Origin: JAHEAO01 sp041633555
GTDB lineage: Bacteria > Pseudomonadota > Alphaproteobacteria > Rhodobacterales > Rhodobacteraceae
DNA: 64,000 nucleotides
NCBI GenBank assembly: GCA_041633555.1
Contig: JBFKFZ010000001.1
Coordinates: 1 to 64,000, forward strand
Reading direction: 5' to 3'
The position numbers and the translations under genes were made by a program. Below the pieces are notes generated by a model that saw only the letters and a program-made list of their open reading frames with translations, had not been told where the DNA came from and made no database searches. Positions 36,642 through 45,117 of the stretch are shown one piece after another. How positions within the stretch are numbered: the first letter of the stretch is position 1; each line of letters opens with the position of its first letter.

Positions 36642-37507
36642 GCCTTGTCACCGCGCATTTCGGCCAGTTCAGCGCGCAGGGCGCGTATCTCGTCGTGCAA
36701 TTCCATCACATGGGCATCGACCTGATCGGTCTCCGACTTGACCAACTCCCGCAGTTTCCCGAACTCCTGTTCGGCCTCTTCCTCGACCGCCGCCTGCATC
36801 GTGTTAACAAGGAGGCCGATGAAGAGGTTCAGCACCGAGAATGCGGTGACAATGATGAAGGGTACGAAGAACGCCCAGGCATTCGGAAACTCCTGCATCA
36901 CCGGCCGCACGATCCCCATCGACCAGCTTTCGAGCGTCATGATCTGGAACAGCGAATAGAGCGACCGGCCGAGCGTGCCGAACCAGGCGTCGAACGCATT
37001 GCCGTACATGATCGTCGCCATCACGCCAAAGACGTAATAGACGATCGAGAGCATCACGATGACAGCACCCATGCCGGGCAGCGCGTCGAGAAGGGCCTGC
37101 ACCACGGCACGCATCTGCGGCACGACCGAAAGCAGGCGCATGGCCCGGATGACGCGCAGACCGCGTAGTGCCGAAAGGCTGTCGGTTTGCGGCAAGAGGC
37201 CAACGCTGACCACGAACAGATCGAAGATGTTCCATGCGTTGCGGAAGAAGCCAAGCCCATAGGCATAGAACTTGAGCAAGAGCTCGATCACAAAGATCGT
37301 CAAAACGGTCTTGTCGATGACGTAGAGCGCCCCGCCAAAATTTGCCTGAATTCGGTCTGATGTGCCCAGACCCAGCGTGATTGCGTTGAATATGATCACG
37401 CCGAGAATGCCGGTCTGCACCGCATTTGTTTCCAGCCAGGCGCGCAGCCGCGCCCTGTGATGGGTTTCTGGCGCTTGCTCCATTTCTTGTTCCATCGATC
37501 TGTCCAT
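36638..37507 (-). CDS. BacNav-type voltage-gated sodium channel
   Basis: This 289 aa protein has six membrane segments. S4 has arginines every third residue (RGLRVIRAMRLL, about residues 113-124), as in voltage sensors. The pore region has TLESWSMGIVRP near residue 194, the NavAb selectivity filter motif, and S6 follows (VTAFSVLNLFIGLLV). The C-terminus is a coiled coil (VMELHDEIRALRAELAE), as in tetrameric bacterial Nav channels. It lets Na enter the cell upon depolarisation. It lies 21 bases after clpV, and its stop overlaps the start of the fused TssB-TssC gene (ATGA). Its presence in a T6SS operon is very unusual. Confidence 0.93.
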   Translation of the reverse strand: MDRSMEQEMEQAPETHHRARLRAWLETNAVQTGILGVIIFNAITLGLGTSDRIQANFGGALYVIDKTVLTIFVIELLLKFYAYGLGFFRNAWNIFDLFVVSVGLLPQTDSLSALRGLRVIRAMRLLSVVPQMRAVVQALLDALPGMGAVIVMLSIVYYVFGVMATIMYGNAFDAWFGTLGRSLYSLFQIMTLESWSMGIVRPVMQEFPNAWAFFVPFIIVTAFSVLNLFIGLLVNTMQAAVEEEAEQEFGKLRELVKSETDQVDAHVMELHDEIRALRAELAEMRGDKA

Positions 37508-37528
37508 GCCTTTCTCAGGCCCCTCTAA

Positions 37529-40240
37529 TTACTCGAAACTATAGGAAAACTCATTATCAGTCACATCTATCGCCACTTTCGTGACCTCGCCTCCCTCCAG
37601 CATCCGTTTCAGGAATTCCGCCGAGATTTCAGGCAGCATCGTGTTGGTGACGATCGCGTCGATCATCCGGCCGCCGCTTTCCAGCTCTTGGCAGCGGTCG
37701 ACGATCGTCTGCACCACCGCGTCGCTATATTCGAACGGCACCTTGTGGCTTTGCATCACGCGCTTGCGGATCCGCTCAAGCTGCAACACCGTAATCTTGC
37801 CGATCATCTCGGGGCTAAGCGGGTAATAGGGGATCGTCACCAGCCGCCCCAGCAGGGCCGCCGGGAAAATTTTCAGCAGCGGCTCGCGCAGCGCCTTGGC
37901 GATGCCCTCAGGCTCGGGCAGAAGGTCGGGATCGGCGCAGAGATCCATGATCAGGTCGCTGCCCGCGTTCGAGGTCAACAGGATCAGCGTGTTCTTGAAG
38001 TCGATCGTTCGGCCTTCGCCATCCTCCATCACGCCCTTGTCGAAGACCTGAAAAAAGATCTCGTGCACATCGGGATGCGCCTTCTCGACCTCGTCGAGCA
38101 GCACCACCGAATAGGGCTTGCGCCGCACTGCCTCGGTCAGCACGCCGCCCTCGCCATAGCCGACATAACCCGGCGGCGCGCCCTTCAGGCTGCTGACGGT
38201 ATGGGCTTCCTGATACTCGCTCATGTTGATGGTGATGACATTCTGTTCGCCGCCGTAAAGTACCTCCGCCAACGCCAGCGCCGTCTCGGTCTTGCCGACA
38301 CCGGACGTGCCCGCCAAGAGGAAGACGCCAATCGGCTTCGAGGGGTTGTCGAGCCCGGCGCGGCTGGTCTGGATCCGCTTGGCGATCATCTTCATCGCGT
38401 GATCCTGACCGATGACGCGCTGGGCGAGACGATCTTCCAGTTTCAGAATCGTCTCGATCTCGTCCTTCACGATGCGCCCGACGGGGATTCCGGTCCAGTC
38501 GCCGACGACGCTTGCAATTGCTTGCGCATCGACGATCGGCAGGATCAGCGGGTCCTCGCCCTGCAGTCTTTCCAGTTCGGCATTCTTGGCTTTCAACTCA
38601 TCCAACAGCCTGGCGCGCGCCTTGGCATCCATCGGGCTGGCCTCTGCAGCGGCTTCGCTGTCCGCCTCGGGCGCATCGACCGGCGCGCCTCCGGCACGCA
38701 GTTGCGCGCGCAGATCGAGGATCGCCTCGACAACGGCTTTCTCGGCCTCCCAGCGACTGTTCAGCCCTTCCAGCCGCTTTTCCTCGGCCTCTTTCAGACT
38801 GGTGATCGTGCTCCGCCGCTCCTCGACCTCATAGCCCGCGGTTTCGTCACGCTCTATGATCTCCAGTTCGGTCGTCAGGGCGTCGATCCGCTTGCGGGCA
38901 TCGTCGACTTCCGCTGGCACGGCGTGCTGTGAAACCGCTACCCGCGCACAGGCGGTATCGAGGACAGAAACCGATTTGTCGGGCAATTGCCGCGCCGGGA
39001 TATAGCGCGCCGAGAGAGTGACCGCCGCTTCGATTCCCTCATCGAGAACCTGCACCTTGTGGTGCTTCTCCAGCATCGTCGCGATGCCGCGCATCATTAG
39101 CTTGGCCTTCGGAATGTCGGGTTCATCGACCGCGATCACCTGGAACCGGCGGGTCAGGGCCGGGTCCTTCTCGATATGCTTCTTGTATTCGGCCCACGTC
39201 GTCGCGCCGACGGTGCGCAGGGTCCCGCGCGCCAGCGCGGGTTTCAGCAAGTTCGCGGCATCGCCGGTGCCCGCTGCACCGCCGGCGCCCACCAAAGTAT
39301 GGGTCTCGTCGATGAACATGATGATCGGTGTGGGCGAGGCCTGAACCTCGTCGATGACGGCGCGCAGGCGCTTCTCGAACTCTCCCTTCATCGACGCGCC
39401 GGCCTGCAGCAGACCGACATCGAGCGCCAAAAGACGCGCATCATGCAAAGCGGGTGGGACATCGCCGCGGGCGATCCGCAGCGCAAACCCCTCGACCACG
39501 GCGGTCTTGCCGACCCCCGCCTCTCCGGTCAGGATCGGGTTGTTCTGGCGCCGCCGCATCAGCACATCTACGATCTGGCGGATCTCTTCGTCGCGTCCGA
39601 CGATCGGGTCGATCTCGCCCTTCCGCGCCTGTTCGGTCAGGTCGGTACAGAACTGCGACAGCGCCTCTTCCTTGCCCATCACCGCGGGTGCGGGCTCGCC
39701 TCCATCCGCGCGCGCCTTCGCAGCACTCCCGGTGGCTGACTTGTCCTGCGGCGTCATCCGGTCTTCGGGTGAGCCATCCGTGATCTTGTGAAAGTCGTCG
39801 GCCAGATCGTCGGCCTTGATCCGGGCGAGTTCGGGCGACATCGAGGACAGGATGTTGCGCAGGTTCGGGGTCTTCAGCATGCCGAGGATCAGATGGCCGG
39901 TGCGCACCTGGTTTGAAGAATAGAGCAGCGACCCCCAGACCCAGGCCCGCTCCATCGCATCCTCGAGATGGCCCGACAGATCGCTGACCGCCGTCGCCCC
40001 GCGTGGCAGCGCGTCCAGAGCGGCGGTCATCTGCGTTGCGATCTTCGATGGGTCCAGATCATATTGCCGAATGATCCGATGGATGTCGCTGTCCTGGCCG
40101 TTCAGGATCTGGTGGATCCAGTGCACGATCTCGACATAGGGATTGCCGCGCATCTTGCAGAATACGGTCGCGCTCTCAATCGCCTGATACCCCAGCGAAT
40201 TCAGCTTCCCGAATAGCGCGACACGGCTGATCTCTGTCAT
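37529..40240 (-). CDS. clpV: T6SS ATPase TssH (ClpV)
   Basis: This 903 aa AAA+ disaggregase has two ATPase modules: Walker A in GEAGVGKTAVVEGFA (about residue 239) and GTSGVGKTETALALAE (about residue 640), plus a middle coiled coil near 450-530. It recognises contracted TssB/TssC sheath and dismantles it so that subunits can be reused. The N-terminal domain (ALFGKLNSLGYQAIESA) is the variant found in TssH. It lies 16 bases after tssG. Confidence 0.95.
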   Translation of the reverse strand: MTEISRVALFGKLNSLGYQAIESATVFCKMRGNPYVEIVHWIHQILNGQDSDIHRIIRQYDLDPSKIATQMTAALDALPRGATAVSDLSGHLEDAMERAWVWGSLLYSSNQVRTGHLILGMLKTPNLRNILSSMSPELARIKADDLADDFHKITDGSPEDRMTPQDKSATGSAAKARADGGEPAPAVMGKEEALSQFCTDLTEQARKGEIDPIVGRDEEIRQIVDVLMRRRQNNPILTGEAGVGKTAVVEGFALRIARGDVPPALHDARLLALDVGLLQAGASMKGEFEKRLRAVIDEVQASPTPIIMFIDETHTLVGAGGAAGTGDAANLLKPALARGTLRTVGATTWAEYKKHIEKDPALTRRFQVIAVDEPDIPKAKLMMRGIATMLEKHHKVQVLDEGIEAAVTLSARYIPARQLPDKSVSVLDTACARVAVSQHAVPAEVDDARKRIDALTTELEIIERDETAGYEVEERRSTITSLKEAEEKRLEGLNSRWEAEKAVVEAILDLRAQLRAGGAPVDAPEADSEAAAEASPMDAKARARLLDELKAKNAELERLQGEDPLILPIVDAQAIASVVGDWTGIPVGRIVKDEIETILKLEDRLAQRVIGQDHAMKMIAKRIQTSRAGLDNPSKPIGVFLLAGTSGVGKTETALALAEVLYGGEQNVITINMSEYQEAHTVSSLKGAPPGYVGYGEGGVLTEAVRRKPYSVVLLDEVEKAHPDVHEIFFQVFDKGVMEDGEGRTIDFKNTLILLTSNAGSDLIMDLCADPDLLPEPEGIAKALREPLLKIFPAALLGRLVTIPYYPLSPEMIGKITVLQLERIRKRVMQSHKVPFEYSDAVVQTIVDRCQELESGGRMIDAIVTNTMLPEISAEFLKRMLEGGEVTKVAIDVTDNEFSYSFE

Positions 40241-40256
40241 CTTCGTCGTCCTTCCT

Positions 40257-41318
40257 TCATCCCTGTCCCGCAGCGGCGCGCGGGACCTCGACCGGTGCGA
40301 GTTCCATCATGCCCGCTTCAAGATACAATTCGTCCGCATCACCGGTGCGCTCGCCGCGATCCATCCAGCTGACATGACCCAGCTGCGTGTTTTCGCCGAC
40401 AACCGATGGCGGCACCTCGTCTGCCTTCAGGATCAGGTTAACATCCCAGTCAAGCGCCGGGCCGACATAGGAACGCACGATCGCCGCCAGCCGGCGCTGC
40501 GATGGCGTGCCCGGCAGCAGGCGCTTGTATTCCTCGAGACTGAGCGGCCCGATCCGCAGGCGGAACTTGACATTGCGGCTCCAGACCTGATTGCCGATCG
40601 AGGTCTCCTGCCCCAGCCCGCTCTGGCTGCCAAGCTCCCAGCGGTCTTCGGGCTCTAGCTCCAGCCATGTTCCGACGAACTCCACGACTTCCACCCTGGC
40701 ATCGAAGAAAGCCGAAAGGATCGAGACGAGGCCTTCCGCATTCTTCGGCCCCTGCGCCAGAAGGCCCGCGAAATGCCGCTTGGCGACATCCGGAAACTCG
40801 TCGCGCTGGCGCAGGTTGCTGCCATGATAGCCGGCGATAGCGGCAACCTTCCGTTCAAAGAGGTCATTGTCGCCTCGATCAAAGCTCGGCGCGGGCTGGC
40901 CCGACGACCAGGCCCTGTAGAATAGCGACATCAGCCGGTGCGTCAGCATGTTGGCAAAAGCCACGAACGTGTTGTCGCGGTGGTTGCGTTGTCGGTCTCG
41001 CGCATATTCGGTCAGATGCAGCGGCAGCGGGCCGTGCGGGCCGAAAAGGCCAAAGAAGCGGTTGATCAGCCGCGAGGGTGCGCCGTTCCTGCCTTCTTCA
41101 AAGCTACGAATCGTCGAGGGCGGAAAGGACAGCTCCGCCTCCTGCCCCAGCCGCACCTTGTCCTGTCGCGGCCGGCGGCTTTCACCAAGTCGCGGCGTGT
41201 CCTTGTATGTTGCCTCGATGATGCGAAGCGCGTGAAAGATGTGATGCTTCTCGGGAGTGCGGGCAAGCTGCGCGAAATGCGTCAGATGACCCGGCCGAGA
41301 CCGACTTTCGGACGCCAT
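40257..41318 (-). CDS. tssG: T6SS baseplate protein TssG
   Basis: This 353 aa protein belongs to the TssG (ImpH, formerly DUF1305) family. The typical elements are FHALRIIEA, LGQEAELSFPPS and FGLFGPHGPLPLHLTEYARDR. TssG joins TssF and TssE to form the baseplate wedge. Its start lies 37 bases inside the end of tssF, so the two are translationally coupled. Confidence 0.94.
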   Translation of the reverse strand: MASESRSRPGHLTHFAQLARTPEKHHIFHALRIIEATYKDTPRLGESRRPRQDKVRLGQEAELSFPPSTIRSFEEGRNGAPSRLINRFFGLFGPHGPLPLHLTEYARDRQRNHRDNTFVAFANMLTHRLMSLFYRAWSSGQPAPSFDRGDNDLFERKVAAIAGYHGSNLRQRDEFPDVAKRHFAGLLAQGPKNAEGLVSILSAFFDARVEVVEFVGTWLELEPEDRWELGSQSGLGQETSIGNQVWSRNVKFRLRIGPLSLEEYKRLLPGTPSQRRLAAIVRSYVGPALDWDVNLILKADEVPPSVVGENTQLGHVSWMDRGERTGDADELYLEAGMMELAPVEVPRAAAGQG

Positions 41319-43156
41319 CTTGCGATTTCTCCGCGCTGTTGGGTGACAAGCACCGTTTCGGTGAAACTGTTGATCGACACGTATTTGCGGAAGAACTGCT
41401 CCAGCACGGATCCCAGCAGGTAGACGCTGGTGCCTTCGAAGAAGCTCTCGTCGAATGTCAGCTTGATCTCGAGCCCACGCACCGCCGTCGACAGGACCTC
41501 GTCTGCCATGCGCCGGACGATCGGGCGGCTCGAGACACCGACCATCCCTTCCATCTGCTTTTCGATCACCCGGTCGCCCGCCGGGGCGTAGATGCCGATC
41601 AGTTCTCGCAGCGCCTCCGCACCTCCTTTTTCGGTTTGCACGACCGACAGGTAGTTGAGGCTCAAATGGCTGATAAGGCGCCAGGCCGTGTCGCCCTGCG
41701 ACAGCGTCGGGCGCGGTCGCGTCGGACTGATCGGGGTGCTAATATGTGCTACCGGACCGCCATCGGGCAGGTGAAACACATCCTTGGCCCCGGTCGCCAG
41801 CAGAAGCGGCAGATCGCGGTTGGTAACCATTGCCGAGATCGCCAACTGCCCCAGATCGGTGCCGTAAGGGGCCTGCATCGGATCGACCAGTGACACGTAA
41901 AGTTCGGAGCCGAGATATGAGGTCCGCACACCCTTCAGCCGCTCTTTCTCGGTACGTTGCCGCATCGTGCGATGCTGCGTGTAATAAGCGGGATGGCGTT
42001 CGCCGGCTGCCGTGAAATCGGTCGCGGAATAGAATGCCCTGAAGGGCACGTCATCCTCGCCCTCGGCGCTGATCCCGGTCACGGATTCGATCGAGTATAT
42101 CTCGAAATCGAGTGGCGCCGTGCGGTCGGCCACGACATGCTGCTCGATATCGCTGGTCGAGATATGCACCCGGTCACAGCGCTTCGGGAAGAGGTTCACG
42201 GCCGGCGTCGCGTTCAGCGTGAAGGCATCGGGCGTGATGCCCTGCGCGATATCGGACCGCCCGTCCCTCAGGAGGATGTAGATATCGACATCCGCCCCCT
42301 TCGCGCGCCCCAACGCCAGCGACAGGCCGCGCAGATCGACGAAGTGGAACCGTTCCGGCATCGCGAAATATTCCTGCAGCAGCCGATAGCCGTCGAAGGA
42401 CCGGCGCGGCGTCGGCAGCAACGCCTCCTCGCGTGAGAAACCGCGTGGAACGACGGCGCCTTTCGGCAGATGCACTGACCAGTCGGCCCGGCGATCCGTC
42501 GACCGTCCGACGAGCCCCGTCACCTCGGTGCAGAGCATTTCGTGCAGCGCCCAGTTCTGGCCCTCCTGGGCATCGAGAAACAGCGTCAGATCGTCGAGCG
42601 CCAGATCCGCGATGGGCTGCCCGCCATGCCGCTGCAACCGCAGACGGATCCCGGCCCGCGCCTCGACATCGCGGCTGATACCAGCAGCGGTCAGCGCGCC
42701 GCGGCCGTCGATATATTCGGCTTCAGTGATCTTGATCGGCCACATCGTCACCGTATGGGCGGTGCGAAACGTGCAAGGGGTCTTGTCGTCATCGGCCAGC
42801 TTGCTGCGCAGCACGGTGTTGCGCGGCACCACATATCCGTCGACCAGCGCGGCATTCTGCATGTCGGGCTCGAACTCCGCGACCATCATCGACGGGGTCG
42901 GTGCGAGGTAATGCGGATAGACGATTTCCAGAAGGTGGCTGGTCAGAGCAGGGAACTGCATTTCCAGTTCCAGCTGGACGCGGGCCGAGAGAAAGGCGAC
43001 ACCCTCAAGAAGGCGCTCTATATAGGGATCGTGAACCTCGACCCCATCCATCCCGAGGCGAGATGCGATCTTGGGATAGGCTTCGGCGAATTCGCTCCCC
43101 ATGTCGCGCAGGAATGCCAGTTCGCCCTCGTAATGTTTCAGCAGCCTGGTATCCAT
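41282..43156 (-). CDS. tssF: T6SS baseplate protein TssF
   Basis: This 624 aa protein belongs to the TssF (ImpG, formerly DUF879) family. It opens LLKHYEGELAFLRDMGSEFA, then DPYIERLLEGVAFLSARVQL, both characteristic. With TssG and TssE it forms the baseplate wedge that initiates the sheath. Length is normal. It lies 6 bases after tssE and overlaps tssG. Confidence 0.95.
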   Translation of the reverse strand: MDTRLLKHYEGELAFLRDMGSEFAEAYPKIASRLGMDGVEVHDPYIERLLEGVAFLSARVQLELEMQFPALTSHLLEIVYPHYLAPTPSMMVAEFEPDMQNAALVDGYVVPRNTVLRSKLADDDKTPCTFRTAHTVTMWPIKITEAEYIDGRGALTAAGISRDVEARAGIRLRLQRHGGQPIADLALDDLTLFLDAQEGQNWALHEMLCTEVTGLVGRSTDRRADWSVHLPKGAVVPRGFSREEALLPTPRRSFDGYRLLQEYFAMPERFHFVDLRGLSLALGRAKGADVDIYILLRDGRSDIAQGITPDAFTLNATPAVNLFPKRCDRVHISTSDIEQHVVADRTAPLDFEIYSIESVTGISAEGEDDVPFRAFYSATDFTAAGERHPAYYTQHRTMRQRTEKERLKGVRTSYLGSELYVSLVDPMQAPYGTDLGQLAISAMVTNRDLPLLLATGAKDVFHLPDGGPVAHISTPISPTRPRPTLSQGDTAWRLISHLSLNYLSVVQTEKGGAEALRELIGIYAPAGDRVIEKQMEGMVGVSSRPIVRRMADEVLSTAVRGLEIKLTFDESFFEGTSVYLLGSVLEQFFRKYVSINSFTETVLVTQQRGEIARWRPKVGLGRVI

Positions 43157-43162
43157 GATGCC

Positions 43163-43663
43163 TCAGAGCACCCTTTCCAGTTTCAACTCGCCGGTGGTGA
43201 TATCCACCTCGGAGCGCAGATAAAGCTCGAGCGGCAGGGGCTGCGCCCACATGTCGGCGCGAATGTCGAACGTGATGATTGTTTCGCGGTTGTTATCCAT
43301 ACCCGCGCGCAACTCGACATCTATCGAGCCCTTGCGAATCCGCGGCTCAAACCTGTCGATCGCGCGGTGGATCGATTTACGGATCAGTTCGGCCCGCTCC
43401 AGCGTCGAATAGTCGCCGGCAACCTCGCGCACGCCGAAATTCAGCACCGATTCATGCACATGTGGGTACCGGTCCGCGTCGATCAGCGTGGCATTGTTGC
43501 TGGTGTTCAATAGCCACGAGAGATCCCGCTCGATGATCTGGCGCAGTTCGCGCAAGTCGATGACCCGCGCCTCCCGCGCCTCGGACTTGGTCTGCGGATC
43601 GGTATCGGTGAGCCGATCCAGCAACGACGGCTGCAACCGTTCAGAGACTGCAACGTCAGACAT
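43163..43663 (-). CDS. tssE: T6SS baseplate protein TssE (gp25-like)
   Basis: This 166 aa protein is a gp25-like lysozyme-fold relative. RQIIERDLSWLLNT lies near residue 60, VLNFGVREVAG carries the family's central turn, and LIRKSIHRAIDRFEPRI follows. TssE connects the sheath base to the wedge proteins and is not catalytic. It overlaps the end of tagJ by eight bases and precedes tssF by six. Confidence 0.92.
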   Translation of the reverse strand: MSDVAVSERLQPSLLDRLTDTDPQTKSEAREARVIDLRELRQIIERDLSWLLNTSNNATLIDADRYPHVHESVLNFGVREVAGDYSTLERAELIRKSIHRAIDRFEPRIRKGSIDVELRAGMDNNRETIITFDIRADMWAQPLPLELYLRSEVDITTGELKLERVL

Positions 43664-44453
43664 TTTGCGGACCCAACCTCAGCGAGCGAACGTCCATCAA
43701 TGCCGTGTCGCCCTGGTCGGTAGTGAACAGCCGCTGCCCCGAACCGACAAAGGTTTCATATCCCACATCGGACCAGGTTGTAGATCGGGCGAGCAGTTCT
43801 GTCGCGACGCCGCCCGCTGTCGTGCCGGCATAGCGCGTCGGGATCAGCACCACGACCTCGCCGCCATTTGCAAGCTTCAGAGTCCCCGGGGTCCAGACGA
43901 GATCGCGCAGGTCAGACGGATCTTCGAATGTAAGTGAGGAGATGGCATCGAACGGCATCCAGAAATATCGACCGTTCACCACCACTTCCAGCAGCGGGCC
44001 GAGCCGCATGTCGGCATCGGCGATCCACTCGAACGGTTCGCCGTTCAGCGTTCCCGAGACACCCGGCGCGGTATCGAAAGCACGTGCGCGCAGGTCTGCC
44101 GCCTTATCGGCCTTGCCCGCCGCCAGGGCCTTCATGGCCTCGATCATCAGCGCGATCCATTCCTTCGGCTCCCCGAAGATCAGCGGTTCCTTTTCTCCCG
44201 CGAAAACCCTTTCGCGATAGACCTCGCAGACGATGCCTTCCCGATAGGTCTGGGCCATCGGAACCGCTTGCGGATCCATTTCGCCGCAGAGCTTCAGCTG
44301 CGTGATCGCGCGTTTCCAGTCGCCCTTCACGCAGAGCAGCTGGAACAGGAAGATCCGCAGCTTTGGATTGGCTGCATCGGCGCGCACCGCGTCCTGCAGG
44401 GACGACAGAACACCATCCAGATCGCCGGATTGAAGGAGTTCTTCCGCCTGCAT
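43656..44453 (-). CDS. tagJ: T6SS accessory protein TagJ (ImpE)
   Basis: This 265 aa protein starts with helical TPR-like repeats (LQSGDLDGVLSSLQDAVRAD) and has the ImpE-type C-terminal region (RYFWMPFDAISSLTFE and DLVWTPGTLKLANGGEVVVLIPTRY). TagJ binds TssB and helps recruit ClpV in clusters that have it; it is optional in other systems. It lies directly after hcp, from which it is separated by a strong hairpin. Confidence 0.9.
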   Translation of the reverse strand: MQAEELLQSGDLDGVLSSLQDAVRADAANPKLRIFLFQLLCVKGDWKRAITQLKLCGEMDPQAVPMAQTYREGIVCEVYRERVFAGEKEPLIFGEPKEWIALMIEAMKALAAGKADKAADLRARAFDTAPGVSGTLNGEPFEWIADADMRLGPLLEVVVNGRYFWMPFDAISSLTFEDPSDLRDLVWTPGTLKLANGGEVVVLIPTRYAGTTAGGVATELLARSTTWSDVGYETFVGSGQRLFTTDQGDTALMDVRSLRLGPQNV

Positions 44454-44478
44454 CTAACGCCTCCGCACAATTGCAGGA

Positions 44479-44511
44479 GCCTGTGCTGGGGTTTCAAAAC
44501 CCACCACAGGC
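44479..44511 (-). terminator. Strong hairpin between hcp and tagJ
   Basis: GCCTGTG at 44479 pairs with CACAGGC at 44505, and the inside GGGTTT pairs with AAACCC. No T-run follows on the minus strand, so a complete rho-independent terminator is unlikely. It probably limits readthrough or protects the hcp messenger, which would let hcp be made in excess over downstream genes. Confidence 0.5.
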
Positions 44512-44536
44512 GATCTTTGAGAAAGCAACAGGCTGT

Positions 44537-45055
44537 TCAGACGGCCAGGTTCGCCTGGTTCTTGACGCGGCTCCATTCTGCGGTCTTGGGCTGCTCCATC
44601 GAACCGTCCTGCTTTTGCTTGCGGTAGCTGACCTTCATCGCCCCGTACTGGATCACGATGGTCTCTTCGCAAACATCGTCACCGTCCGCGCCGGACCAGC
44701 TGATGTCCTGCAGCATCACCAGTTTGAACTCCCATTTCAGGAACCCATCCCCGGACTTGCCGGCCATGCCGCCAGAGCGCCGCAGCTCGATGACCATGTC
44801 ATCGAAATGCTTGCCCTCGCAGAGCTTGGCGAAAAGCTCGGCCGACGAAGTGTCGGTCTTCTTGGTGATCGTCAGTTCCTTGAAGGTCGCCTTACCGGCA
44901 CCACCACCACCGGAGATGGATCCGATATTGATGTTGTTCTCTGCGCCGATCTCGAAGCTGAGGATCTCGAGGGCCTTCTCGGCCTTCATTATCTCGTCCT
45001 GCGTTTCCCCTTCAATCTTTGATCCGGGAAAGTACATGAATGCGTCAAATGCCAT
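44537..45055 (-). CDS. hcp: T6SS tube protein Hcp (TssD)
   Basis: This 172 aa protein opens AFDAFMYFPGSKIEGETQD, as Hcp does, and includes ELTITKKTDTSSAELFAKL. It forms hexameric rings that stack into the tube fired through the sheath and is also secreted. The length is normal with no C-terminal effector extension. It lies 62 bases after tssC, and a hairpin follows its stop. Confidence 0.94.
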   Translation of the reverse strand: MAFDAFMYFPGSKIEGETQDEIMKAEKALEILSFEIGAENNINIGSISGGGGAGKATFKELTITKKTDTSSAELFAKLCEGKHFDDMVIELRRSGGMAGKSGDGFLKWEFKLVMLQDISWSGADGDDVCEETIVIQYGAMKVSYRKQKQDGSMEQPKTAEWSRVKNQANLAV

Positions 45056-45117
45056 TTGGGTCGCTCCTTTTCATAATTCTCGCTGTTGGTGCGTGTCAGA
45101 TCAATTTCACACGCGGT

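Noticed and set aside
44479..44511. A classical rho-independent terminator after hcp
   Set aside because: The stem is strong but no T-run follows, and downstream genes are clearly part of the same system.
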